From: a bacterium
GTDB lineage: Bacteria > Sysuimicrobiota > Sysuimicrobiia > Sysuimicrobiales > Humicultoraceae
NCBI GenBank assembly: GCA_030018905.1
Contig: JASEHJ010000005.1
Coordinates: 1 to 36,602, forward strand
Length of the DNA stretch: 36,602 bases
Direction of reading: 5' to 3'
The notes below the pieces were generated by a model. The model did no database searches, was not told the origin of the DNA, and worked only from the letters and a program-made list of their open reading frames with translations. Below are positions 16,286 through 28,646 of this stretch, piece after piece. Position 1 is the stretch's first letter. Every line of letters starts with the position of its first letter. The position numbers and the translations under genes are program-made.

Positions 16286-16756
16286 TCAGGATGTCGCCCG
16301 CAGCAGGGCGACGAGGTAGCGGATCTGCCCCAGGTGGTAGGCCAGGTGCTGCGTGGCGTGAAGGAGGGCGGTGGCCCTGGTCTCCTTGAAGGTGCCCCGG
16401 GCGCGCCGTATCTCCACCTCCCCTGTGAGGTCGACCAGGCGCAGCCCTTCCAGCACCTCCCGCGAGAGCGCCGCGACGCGCTCGATCTCCTCCAGCAGCG
16501 CGCCCTTGTTCAGCCGATCCGTCCCGAACTCCGCGTCGCGGTTGCGGTGGGCCGGGCGGCCGCCGACTACCTCACCGATCATATACCGCTCGGACCCGGC
16601 CAGGTGCCGCAGGAGGACGGCCACCGTGTTGCGCAGGCCCGGGACGGCCCGGTTCACCTGATCGTCATCCAGGGGCCTGGCGGCCTCGACCACCTGCCCC
16701 CGGAGGTCCTCCATCACGCGCAGGTGCGCTGCCACGTATGGGTCCACCCAACTCAC
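16286..16756 (-). CDS. DinB-like / DUF664-type four-helix protein
   Basis: N-terminal AAHLRVMEDLRGQVVEAARPL...LLRHLAGSERYMIGEV and C-terminal LLHATQHLAYHLGQIRYLVALLR His pattern typical of DinB superfamily. Confidence 0.8.
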   Translation of the reverse strand: MSWVDPYVAAHLRVMEDLRGQVVEAARPLDDDQVNRAVPGLRNTVAVLLRHLAGSERYMIGEVVGGRPAHRNRDAEFGTDRLNKGALLEEIERVAALSREVLEGLRLVDLTGEVEIRRARGTFKETRATALLHATQHLAYHLGQIRYLVALLRATS

Positions 16757-17417
16757 CTCCCCGCAGTCTGGCCAGATCGCTCAGGAGCACGCGAAGCGCG
16801 AACCACAGGAACAGCGCCGCGGAGATCTGCCGGAACGCCGACACGACCGAGGGCCGCGCGCCGGCGGCCTCCAGGCGCGCCGCGGCCAGATGCCCGCCGT
16901 CCAGCGGCATCACCGGGAGCAGGTTGGAGAGCCCGACGCTCAGGTTGACCGCGGCCGCCGCCGCGATCAGGGAGGGCAGGCCGGCGTCCGCGGCACGCGT
17001 CAGCATCGCCAGCGCGGCCAGCAGCCCGCCTACCTGTATGCTCCCGCTGCGCCCTGACAACGCCGCGTGTCCCGGCAGCGCCGCGTGCTCCGCAGACGCC
17101 GGCGCGGACACGCGGGCGACGTAGCGGAGCAGCAGGCCCGCGGCGATATTGGCCAGCGGCCCGGCCAGCAGGACCGGGATGCGCCGGGCCGGGGGCAGGC
17201 GGTCCAGGTCAAGGGCGGCGAAGCCGCCGAACGGCAGGGGCCGCAGCGTGACGTCCACGCCGCGAATCTTTCGGCGCAGCAGGGCCGGCCCGAAGCCCAC
17301 CCCGACTTCGCGTACATCGCCCCCCGCGCGTCGGGCGGCGATCGCGTGGGCGATTTCGTGCACCATCACGGTTCCGCCGATTACGCCCACAACCCTGGCC
17401 CAGCGCGCCCAGTCCAC
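16665..17417 (-). CDS. Site-2 protease / M50-family membrane metalloprotease
   Basis: HEIAHAIAARRAGG (HExxH) and NLLPVMPLDGGHL motifs, with several hydrophobic segments. Overlaps the DinB start. Confidence 0.85.
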   Translation of the reverse strand: MDWARWARVVGVIGGTVMVHEIAHAIAARRAGGDVREVGVGFGPALLRRKIRGVDVTLRPLPFGGFAALDLDRLPPARRIPVLLAGPLANIAAGLLLRYVARVSAPASAEHAALPGHAALSGRSGSIQVGGLLAALAMLTRAADAGLPSLIAAAAAVNLSVGLSNLLPVMPLDGGHLAAARLEAAGARPSVVSAFRQISAALFLWFALRVLLSDLARLRGGELGGPIRGSAPARDGGPPGAGGRGRQAPG

Positions 17418-17455
17418 CTTCGCGCCCCCTGCCCTGCCTCGGTACTCTGCCCCTG

Positions 17456-19909
<2,454 letters not shown>

Positions 19910-19930
19910 CGGCGTGGGGTTGGCGCGCTC

Positions 19931-21853
<1,923 letters not shown>

Positions 21854-21947
21854 TCAAGCAAACGGGCACACGCCTCGCCGCGCATGCCCACTCCTTATTC
21901 TACCGCCGCGACGGTCGGGGTGTCAACGGTGGAAATCCTCGTCCTGA

Positions 21948-22235
21948 CTATCTCTGCGCCGTTTTACGCCGCCGGCTTCCGGCCATTTTGCCGATCCGGC
22001 CGGCCACGGTGGCTGGAGCCACCGGCGTAGGGTAGAGGCGGGCGGCCGTCACCACGATCGCCCTGGCCGACGGCAGAAGTCCGGGTTCTACCAGGCGGCC
22101 GGCGGCTGCGGCCCGCGCGAGTAGGTTTCGGCCTTCAGAAGACCGCCGCAGCCCTCGGGCGTCGAGAATCGCCACTACCTCCCGCAAGTCCACCACGGTG
22201 TCCCCGCCCAAGTAGACGAACAGCCCGGCGCTCAC
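21948..22235 (-). CDS. DUF370 family protein (RemB/YaaB-like)
   Basis: FVYLGGDTVVDLREVVAILDARGL fits the DUF370 pattern. Position between recF and gyrB matches yaaB/remB in Bacillus. Confidence 0.75.
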   Translation of the reverse strand: MSAGLFVYLGGDTVVDLREVVAILDARGLRRSSEGRNLLARAAAAGRLVEPGLLPSARAIVVTAARLYPTPVAPATVAGRIGKMAGSRRRKTAQR

Positions 22236-22558
22236 CGCGCCTTCCCCTGGCCCGACCCGCGATCGGGCAGCCTTCGCCGCGCCACCGGCGTCACGTCGGT
22301 AATTGCCCCCTCGCCCAGCTCGCGCCCGAGGGCCGCCACGATCTCTGAGCGCCGCAGCCGGACTTCCTGCCCGGCCGCCTCGTGCGTCACCCCCACGAGC
22401 AACCTCTTGCCCCGTAGGGTAACCGGAGCGCTTACTCCTGCCAGCGCCTGGCCTGCGATCCGCGGCCAGATCTCCCGGGCAGTGGCAAGGTGCACCGCGG
22501 GCTCAATTCCCAGCGCGCGGGCCGCAGCTCTTAGAACCTCTCTAATCGGGACGACCAT
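22232..22558 (-). CDS. DUF721 / DciA-like protein
   Basis: VREVL-type N-terminus, then IEPAVHLATAREIWPRIAGQALAGVSAPVTLRGKRLLVGVTHEAAGQEVRLRRSEIVAALGRELG. Start at ATG 22558 lies inside the end of recF. Confidence 0.82.
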   Translation of the reverse strand: MVVPIREVLRAAARALGIEPAVHLATAREIWPRIAGQALAGVSAPVTLRGKRLLVGVTHEAAGQEVRLRRSEIVAALGRELGEGAITDVTPVARRRLPDRGSGQGKAR

Positions 22559-23640
22559 ATCGCCTCCGCCACCGCGCCCGCTTCCACCGCCAGCACCCTC
22601 ACCGGCCCGGCAACCTGCGGCAGCCCGGTGGAGGTCAGCAGCACCTGTGCCTCGTCCGCCAGCCCCAGGACTCGTTTCTGCCGGTCCCCGTCGAGCTCCG
22701 CGATCGCGTCGTCCAACAGCAGAACAGGGCTCTCTCCCGTCTCGGAGGCCATCACGCCGCGCTCGGCCAACCGGACCGCCAGCATGGCGGTCCGCCACTG
22801 CCCCTGCGAACCGTTTGCGCGCAGCGCAGCGCCCTCCAGCGACAGATCCACGTCGTCGCGGTGGGGTCCTGACAGTGTGGTGCCCCGCTTGATTTCATCG
22901 GCGCGCAGGCGCGCCAATTGCGCCCGTGCTTCTTCCTCTCGGGACTCGTCCGTTTCTCCAGGCCAGGACGGTCGGTAGGCGACGGCGAGCGTGCCCTCAC
23001 CTCCCAGGCGGCTGAACCATGCTTCCGCCTCGGGCGCCACGCGCCGCATGTACTCGGTGCGGTGCGCCGCGATCCTCACACCAAGCGCGACCATCTGGGC
23101 GTCCCAAGCTTCTGTGCCGCCGGGCGCCCCACGCCTCATGTGGGCGTTCCGTTGTGCCACCACCCGATGATACCGGTGCAGCGCGAAGAAGTAGGAAGGG
23201 CTGAGTTGAGCCAGGGCCGCGTCCAGGAGGCGGCGCCGCCCTGCGGCCGAGCCGCGTACCATCTCCAAGTCCCACGGCGCCGCCAGGACAACCGTTAGGC
23301 GGCCGAGCACGCTTCCCCGTGGGGTGGGCGCGCCGTTCACCCGCATCTGTGAGGTCAGGCGCCCGTCCTCCACTGCCAGCGTGATCTCGATCTCCTCTTC
23401 GCGTCCCCGCCGGGAGATCTGTGCCCGCACGCGGGCGGCCGTCTCGCCCCGGAGGATTGCCTCCTCCTCGCGCGCGGTCCGGTAAGAGCGTCCCGTCGCC
23501 ACCAGGTAGACGGCCTCCAGCAAGTTGGACTTGCCCGCCCCGTTGCGGCCGACGAGCGCAGTGATGCCGTCGTCGAGCGCGATGTCCGCTCGGGAGTAGT
23601 TACGAAAGGCGCGGATCCAGAGGCGCCGGAGTCGTGGCAT
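22531..23640 (-). CDS. recF: DNA replication and repair protein RecF
   Basis: LRRLWIRAFRNYSRADIALDDGITALVGRNGAGKSNLLEAVYLVATGRSYRT, LSGPHRDDVDLSL, LLLDDAIAELD. Confidence 0.97.
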   Translation of the reverse strand: MPRLRRLWIRAFRNYSRADIALDDGITALVGRNGAGKSNLLEAVYLVATGRSYRTAREEEAILRGETAARVRAQISRRGREEEIEITLAVEDGRLTSQMRVNGAPTPRGSVLGRLTVVLAAPWDLEMVRGSAAGRRRLLDAALAQLSPSYFFALHRYHRVVAQRNAHMRRGAPGGTEAWDAQMVALGVRIAAHRTEYMRRVAPEAEAWFSRLGGEGTLAVAYRPSWPGETDESREEEARAQLARLRADEIKRGTTLSGPHRDDVDLSLEGAALRANGSQGQWRTAMLAVRLAERGVMASETGESPVLLLDDAIAELDGDRQKRVLGLADEAQVLLTSTGLPQVAGPVRVLAVEAGAVAEAIWSSRLERF

Positions 23641-23872
23641 CGTCTGCGTATGCGGCTGCAATCGCCAGGGTAGGCCCTCCCTGCACGGCGACCAGGTCCC
23701 CGGCGGCCACCCGGCGGCCGCGCTTTGTCTCAACCTGACCGTTGACCAGAACGCGGCGCACCGCGATGAGTGTCTTGGCTTCGCCGCCGGTTCCCACCAC
23801 GCCGGCCCACTTCAACAGCGCGCCGAGGGCGATGGTCTCGGTGTGGATCCTTACCGTGCGCTCATGTGGCAA
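23600..23872 (-). CDS. S4-domain RNA-binding protein (YaaA/RlbA-like) between dnaN and recF
   Basis: TVRIHTETIALGALLKWAGVVGTGGEAKTLIAVRRVLVNGQVETKRGRRVAAGDLV is the S4/YaaA pattern. No in-frame ATG; TTG at 23872 chosen as start. Confidence 0.85.
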   Translation of the reverse strand: MPHERTVRIHTETIALGALLKWAGVVGTGGEAKTLIAVRRVLVNGQVETKRGRRVAAGDLVAVQGGPTLAIAAAYADDATTPAPLDPRLS

Positions 23873-24971
23873 CGCGGACCGGCGCCAGAACGTACGTGTA
23901 GTCCGCTCCTCCGGCCGGGCGCAGCGCACCCGGGCTCAGGGGTCCGGTCAGCTCCAGGATCATTTCGTCCGCGTCGAGCACCGACAGGCACTCAATCAGG
24001 TACCTGGCGTTGAAGGCGGTTGCGACGACATCCCCCTCAGAGGAGACCTGCAGGCGCTCCTCGGATCGGCCGTACTCGGGCGTGTTGGAGGCAAGCGTCA
24101 GCGTGTCCCCCTCGGCTTGAATCCGGACCACGTTGGCCGAGTCGCGTGCGGTGAGGGCGACACGACGCACGGCGGCCAGCAGCCGCTGCGTACCGACGGT
24201 CACGCGTTGCTTGTAGCCCTGGGGAATAACCTGCTGATAGTTCGGGAAGGGCCCTGGAATCAGTCGGCTGACCAGCCTGGCCCCCGGCATGGTGAACAGG
24301 ATCTGGTTCTCCGCCAGAGAGATCCCCACCTCGCCCTCGGCGCTTCCAAGGGCGCGTGTCAACTCGCGCATGGTCTTGGAAGGCACAATGACGCCTATCT
24401 TCTGCGACGCCGGGTTTGCGAGCGCGGCGGTGCGCAGGGCGAGTCGGCCGCCGTCGGTGGCCACCACGCGGATTTCCTTCCCGTCCATCACAAGGTAGAG
24501 CCCGGTTAGGAACACACGCGCGTCATCGGTGGAAACCGCGAACTCGGTCTGGCGCACCATGGTGCGAAGCAACCCGGCGTCCACGCTGGCCACCGGAGCT
24601 GCTTCGGGCTCGGGCATCAGCGGGAAGTCCGACGCCGGAAGCCCCATAAGGTCGTAGGTAACTCTCTCGCACTGGACCTCTACCTCGGTCCCTCCCTCGG
24701 CGACCTTCACCTGCACGGGCGCATCGGGCAGGTTGGAAACGATCTCGCCGAAGAGCCGCGCCGGAAGGGTTATCGCACCGCCCTTCTTGACCTTGGCCGG
24801 CACCTCGGTTTGCATCCCGTGGTCGAGGTCGGTGGCGGCCAACTTGATCGCGTCCTTCCGCGTCTCGATCAGTATGTTGCTCAGGATGGGCATCGTGGCG
24901 CGCGTGGATACGGCCCGGCCCACCAGGGCAACTGCTTTGTTTAGATGATCGTGCGCACAGGTGAACTGCAT
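23862..24971 (-). CDS. dnaN: DNA polymerase III subunit beta (sliding clamp)
   Basis: MQFTCAHDHLNKAVALVGRAVSTRATMPILSNILIE... with ADEMILELTGPLSPGALRPAGGADYTYVLAPVR C-terminus. Confidence 0.98.
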   Translation of the reverse strand: MQFTCAHDHLNKAVALVGRAVSTRATMPILSNILIETRKDAIKLAATDLDHGMQTEVPAKVKKGGAITLPARLFGEIVSNLPDAPVQVKVAEGGTEVEVQCERVTYDLMGLPASDFPLMPEPEAAPVASVDAGLLRTMVRQTEFAVSTDDARVFLTGLYLVMDGKEIRVVATDGGRLALRTAALANPASQKIGVIVPSKTMRELTRALGSAEGEVGISLAENQILFTMPGARLVSRLIPGPFPNYQQVIPQGYKQRVTVGTQRLLAAVRRVALTARDSANVVRIQAEGDTLTLASNTPEYGRSEERLQVSSEGDVVATAFNARYLIECLSVLDADEMILELTGPLSPGALRPAGGADYTYVLAPVRVAT

Positions 24972-24983
24972 GCGCGCCTCCTT

Positions 24984-25042
24984 CTATATCTTTATTGTAA
25001 TCAAACAGCAGTAGTAGTAGGCGGTGTGCGCTTTGTGGACAA
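24984..25042 (-). promoter_or_regulatory. Putative origin unwinding element: DnaA box + GC-rich spacer + DnaA-trios + AT-rich tract
   Basis: Minus strand 5'->3': TTGTCCACA (25042-25034), 13-nt spacer AAGCGCACACCGC (25033-25021), CTACTACTACTGCTG (25020-25006), AT-rich TTTGATTACAATAAAGATATAG (25005-24984). Confidence 0.72.
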
Positions 25043-25070
25043 CCGCCCAGGAAGCCTGGGCATGGATCGT

Positions 25071-25128
25071 TGAGGCCTCATGCCCTCCTGGACGGCGTGG
25101 GGACATCTCAGCGAAGCATGAGGCCTCA
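25071..25128. repeat. 13-bp perfect inverted repeat TGAGGCCTCATGC / GCATGAGGCCTCA with 32-nt spacer
   Basis: Arms 25071-25083 and 25116-25128. Each arm carries the 10-bp palindrome TGAGGCCTCA. Located in the dnaA-dnaN intergenic region. Confidence 0.75.
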
Positions 25129-25181
25129 CGTACTCCACGCCCTTCAGTCGTCCACATGGTCCCACGTGTGCGCACAGGATA

Positions 25182-26555
25182 TCAACCTTGACGTTGAAGG
25201 TCTTCCATCAGGCGTTTGATGCTGGCCGCCAGGTGGGCGTCCCTTTGAAGCGCTTCGCGCACCCGCCGGCACGCGTGCATAACCGTGGTGTGATCGCGGC
25301 CCCCGAACTCCTCACCGACGCGCGGCAGCGAGGCGTCGGTGATCTCTCGAGCCACGTACATGGCCACCTGGCGCGGGAAGGCCACGCCCTTGGTGCGGCG
25401 CTTGGCGCGCATCTCTTCCACCCGCAGGCCGAAGAACTCCGCCACCGACTGCTGGATGGACTGTATTGTCACGACCCTGGCGCGCGCGGGAGGCAGCAGA
25501 TCGCGCAGCACGTCCGCGGCCAGCTCCACGCCGATGGGCGAGCGGGTGAGAGAAGCGTACGCGACCACGCGCACCAGCGCGCCTTCCAGTTCCCGGATGT
25601 TCGTGTGGATGCGCTGGGCGATGAACTCCGCGACCTCGCCGGGCACGGAAAGCCCATCACTCTCGGCCTTCTTGCTCAGGATAGCGATGCGGGTCTCCAG
25701 GTCGGGAGGCTGGATATCTGCGATCAGCCCCCACTCGAAACGGCTCCGGAGACGGGCCTCCAGGGTTGGTATCTCCTTGGGCGGCCGATCGGACGAGATG
25801 ATGATCTGGTGGTTGGTCTCGTGCAGCGCGTTGAACGTGTGGAAGAACTCCTCCTGCGTGCGCTCCTTCCCCGCCAGGAACTGGATGTCGTCTATCAATA
25901 GGACGTCCACGCTGCGGTACCGCTGACGGAACTCCAGGGTCTTGTCGTCCCGGATCGAGTTGATCAACTCGTTGGTGAACTTCTCGCTGCTGACATACGC
26001 GACCCGCGCGATGCCCGCGCCGTGCAGCACCCGGTGCCCGATGGCCTGGAGCAGGTGTGTCTTGCCCAGGCCTACGCCGCCGTAGATGAACAGGGGGTTG
26101 TAGGCCCGCGCAGGCGACTCGGCCACGGCCATCGCCGCCGCGTGGGCGAACCGGTTTCCGGCGCCCACGACGAACGTTTCAAAGGTGTACTTGGGCGAGA
26201 TGTGGAGCCCTTCGGGAACGCGGGATGGCGCAGGAGAGGACGGCGCCGCAAGGCGGGGGACCGGTGCCGCGAGGTTGGGGGCCGGCGCGGGCGGCGCGGC
26301 CTCGACGACCGAGATGCGCACGCCCACATCGCGTCCGACCACGACGCGCAGTGCCCGCCGGATCGTGTCCATCAGCCGCTGTTCCACCCAGTCCTTCGCA
26401 AAGCGGTTTGGGACGGCGAAGTGAAAGGTGTCATCCTGGAGGCCGACGGGACGCATCACCCGCAGAAACGATTCGAGGGTCGGCTTGTTGAGCTGCCCTT
26501 CTATTCGTCGCAGGGCTTCCGTCCACAACTCGGCGGGGGAGACTTCGATCGTCAC
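25182..26555 (-). CDS. dnaA: Chromosomal replication initiator protein DnaA
   Basis: KYTFETFVVGAGNRFAHAAAMAVAESPARAYNPLFIYGGVGLGKTHLLQAIGH, LLIDDIQFLAGKERTQEEFFHTFNALHE, C-terminal GGRDHTTVMHACRRV. GTG start at 26555 chosen. Confidence 0.98.
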   Translation of the reverse strand: MTIEVSPAELWTEALRRIEGQLNKPTLESFLRVMRPVGLQDDTFHFAVPNRFAKDWVEQRLMDTIRRALRVVVGRDVGVRISVVEAAPPAPAPNLAAPVPRLAAPSSPAPSRVPEGLHISPKYTFETFVVGAGNRFAHAAAMAVAESPARAYNPLFIYGGVGLGKTHLLQAIGHRVLHGAGIARVAYVSSEKFTNELINSIRDDKTLEFRQRYRSVDVLLIDDIQFLAGKERTQEEFFHTFNALHETNHQIIISSDRPPKEIPTLEARLRSRFEWGLIADIQPPDLETRIAILSKKAESDGLSVPGEVAEFIAQRIHTNIRELEGALVRVVAYASLTRSPIGVELAADVLRDLLPPARARVVTIQSIQQSVAEFFGLRVEEMRAKRRTKGVAFPRQVAMYVAREITDASLPRVGEEFGGRDHTTVMHACRRVREALQRDAHLAASIKRLMEDLQRQG

Positions 26556-26598
26556 AACCTGCTCCTCTCTCGGTGCGCGATGCCCAGCGGTCGCCCCA

Positions 26599-27390
26599 TT
26601 AGGACTTGAAGATCTCATCGAGGAAGGCAATGCCCTCCTCCGTGAGTGTGCGCTTCCCGTGCCCCTTCCCCGTGGCAAGCTTGAGGGTTTCCAGGGACTG
26701 AAGCTCACGGTACGCTGTGCTGTGGCTGATGTCGAGCTCCTTGGCGATCGTCGTGGGGCCCGCCGCGCCCAACTCGGCGACCAACAGCAGCACCTTCTTC
26801 TGCCGCGGGGTGATCGTCGGGGCCCGGCGAGGGGCCGGCTCCGGGGCCGTCTCGGGAGCGGACGGCTCCTGCTGTATGCGCAGCGTAACCACGGTGCCGT
26901 GGTCCAAGTTGTCCTCTATGGACAGCGAACCGCCCAGAAACTGCATCTGCTCCCTTGCCACCGGCAGCCCGCTGCCAACGCCGCGGATGAACCGACGCAT
27001 CTCGGCGGTGGCGGTGGAGAAACCCGGCACCACCGCGCGCTCCTTGTCGGAGATCCCCGGCCCTTGGTCGGCGACGCGAATCGTGTTGCCGTCATCGAGG
27101 ACGGTGACCGTGGCGTTGTGGAAATAGGCGTGTATCAAGTTTTCAATGATCTCCTTGATGACAACAAACGGCACCCGTCCCCCGCGTTCATGTGATACCG
27201 CGTACGTGCGCGCCGCCAGCTCGCCGACGAGCGCGTGGAAATCGTCCCCGCGCAGCGAGATAACCCTCGGAGCCGCCAGGGGCGAGTCGTAAACCGCCAG
27301 GCGCACCTCCGGCTCGGCATCGTCGCCGGCAGGCAGCGGCGCGACGCGCCGCTCCTCGATCAGCCGCGCGATGATTTCACGAATGGACAT
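26599..27390 (-). CDS. GHKL/HATPase-domain protein fused to a C-terminal winged helix; putative regulator adjacent to dnaA
   Basis: N box FVVIKEIIENLIHAYF, G1 VADQGPGISD, G2 IRGVGSGLPVAREQM, GTVVTLRI; then linker and HTH ITPRQKKVLLLVAELGAAGPTTIAKELDISHSTAYRELQSLETLKLA. No DHp/H-box seen. Confidence 0.85.
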   Translation of the reverse strand: MSIREIIARLIEERRVAPLPAGDDAEPEVRLAVYDSPLAAPRVISLRGDDFHALVGELAARTYAVSHERGGRVPFVVIKEIIENLIHAYFHNATVTVLDDGNTIRVADQGPGISDKERAVVPGFSTATAEMRRFIRGVGSGLPVAREQMQFLGGSLSIEDNLDHGTVVTLRIQQEPSAPETAPEPAPRRAPTITPRQKKVLLLVAELGAAGPTTIAKELDISHSTAYRELQSLETLKLATGKGHGKRTLTEEGIAFLDEIFKS

Positions 27391-27505
27391 CGAGTCCCCG
27401 CTGCGCTCGGTAGTGGTTGGCCGCCACCGCGCAGACTCCTACCCCACAGACCGCCGGGCATCGGATTTCACGCCCACCCCTGGACGGTCACCGGAACGGC
27501 AAGGG

Positions 27506-27755
27506 TGTGGACAACACGACCCGGACAGACATGGGGTTCGCGCTGCCGCGCCCGGCATCCTCTGTCCGAGGCCAACCCGAAAACCAGCGGGGGCAGCGGG
27601 GCCTGGACGTTATCCACAGGTGTGGAAAACCCTGTGGACAATGGAGGGGGTTTTGGGGGCATTTTCGCGCATCCGTCGGTGAACCTTGGGTCCGACTCGG
27701 GTTCGGTTCGGGCGTTCGCGGTCAAAGATGTGGACAGGGGCACGGGTTATGCACA
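27506..27755. promoter_or_regulatory. DnaA-box cluster, putative upstream lobe of oriC
   Basis: TGTGGACAA 27506-27514, TTATCCACA 27610-27618 (perfect consensus), TGTGGAAAA 27621-27629, TGTGGACAA 27633-27641, TGTGGACAG 27729-27737, TTATGCACA 27747-27755, in the gap where gene orientation flips. Confidence 0.8.
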
Positions 27756-27849
27756 GGGTATGCGCAGGGTGCGCCCGTCGTACCGCAGGCGCCGGCGCCC
27801 GCAGGCCGGGCGTCGCGTATGAATGGCGGGCGGGGCTACACCGCGCGCG

Positions 27850-27878
27850 TTGCCGCAGCATTTGCGCTGTGCTATAGT
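27850..27878 (+). promoter_or_regulatory. Sigma70-like promoter for rpmH-rnpA operon
   Basis: TTGCCG (27850-27855), 17-nt spacer, TATAGT (27873-27878). RBS GGAGGT at 27895-27900. Confidence 0.7.
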
Positions 27879-27906
27879 AGGCCTGTTCTGTGGCGGAGGT
27901 TCCCAA

Positions 27907-28047
27907 GTGAAGCGCACATATCAACCCAAGAATCGGAAGCGCGGGCGCGTACACGGCTTTCGCGCGCGCATGCGCACCCCGGGCGGACGCCAGACGCTGA
28001 AGCGCCGGAGGGCGAAGGGGAGGCACCGGCTGACCGTTTCCGGGTAG
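27907..28047 (+). CDS. rpmH: 50S ribosomal protein L34
   Basis: GTG start after [52 protein letters not shown]. Confidence 0.98.
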   Translation: MKRTYQPKNRKRGRVHGFRARMRTPGGRQTLKRRRAKGRHRLTVSG

Positions 28048-28056
28048 GGCGCTGCG

Positions 28057-28419
28057 GTGCCCTCCATCCGGCTTGGCCGCCTGTCCCAAGAGGAAGACTT
28101 TCGCCGCGTGTATCGCGAAGGCTCCCGCCGCACGACCGCGCTCCTGGTACTGCACGCCCGGCCCAACGGCACCGAGAGTGTGCGCGTGGGGCTGGTTGTG
28201 GGCAGGCGGCTCGGCGGGGCAGTTGCGCGCAACCGCGTCCGGCGGCGGCTACGCGAGGCGATCCGTGCCGAGCGCGGGCGCATCCGCAGCGGGGCCGACT
28301 TGGTGGTGGTTCCGCGCCGGGCCGCCGCCGCGGCGAGCTACGCTGCTCTTCGCGGTGCCGTGTGCGTGGCCCTGGACCAGGCCGGGATGGGCGGCGCGGC
28401 GGAGGAACGTGGCCGATGA
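28057..28419 (+). CDS. rnpA: Ribonuclease P protein component
   Basis: [61 protein letters not shown] RnpA signature. Confidence 0.96.
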   Translation: MPSIRLGRLSQEEDFRRVYREGSRRTTALLVLHARPNGTESVRVGLVVGRRLGGAVARNRVRRRLREAIRAERGRIRSGADLVVVPRRAAAAASYAALRGAVCVALDQAGMGGAAEERGR

Positions 28420-28625
28420 CGCGGATCCTGCTAACCCTTATAGCCGGATACAGACGGTTTCTCTCACCACTGCTGCCGCGCGCGTGCCGGTTCTATCCGT
28501 CCTGCTCGGCGTACGCGGCCGAGGCAATTGAGCGCCACGGCGCCCTGAGGGGACTGCCGCTGGTCGCGCGGCGAATCGCCCGCTGCCATCCGTTTCATCC
28601 CGGCGGATACGACCCGGTTCCATGA
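28416..28625 (+). CDS. yidD: Membrane protein insertion efficiency factor YidD
   Basis: [69 protein letters not shown]. Start overlaps the rnpA stop. Confidence 0.97.
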   Translation: MTRILLTLIAGYRRFLSPLLPRACRFYPSCSAYAAEAIERHGALRGLPLVARRIARCHPFHPGGYDPVP

Positions 28626-28646
28626 TGGGCATGAGGAGGAAATCGC

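Noticed and set aside
25006-25020. CAGCAGTAGTAGTAG as a simple microsatellite
   Set aside because: Its position and polarity relative to a DnaA box and AT-rich tract fit DnaA-trios better than a random triplet repeat.
25163-25168. CACGTG hexamer near dnaA as a second parS
   Set aside because: Context GTCCCACGTGTGCGC lacks the flanking symmetry of parS.
27686-27877. Small plus-strand ORFs in the origin gap
   Set aside because: They overlap the DnaA-box cluster and the rpmH promoter, and have no motifs or ribosome-binding sites.
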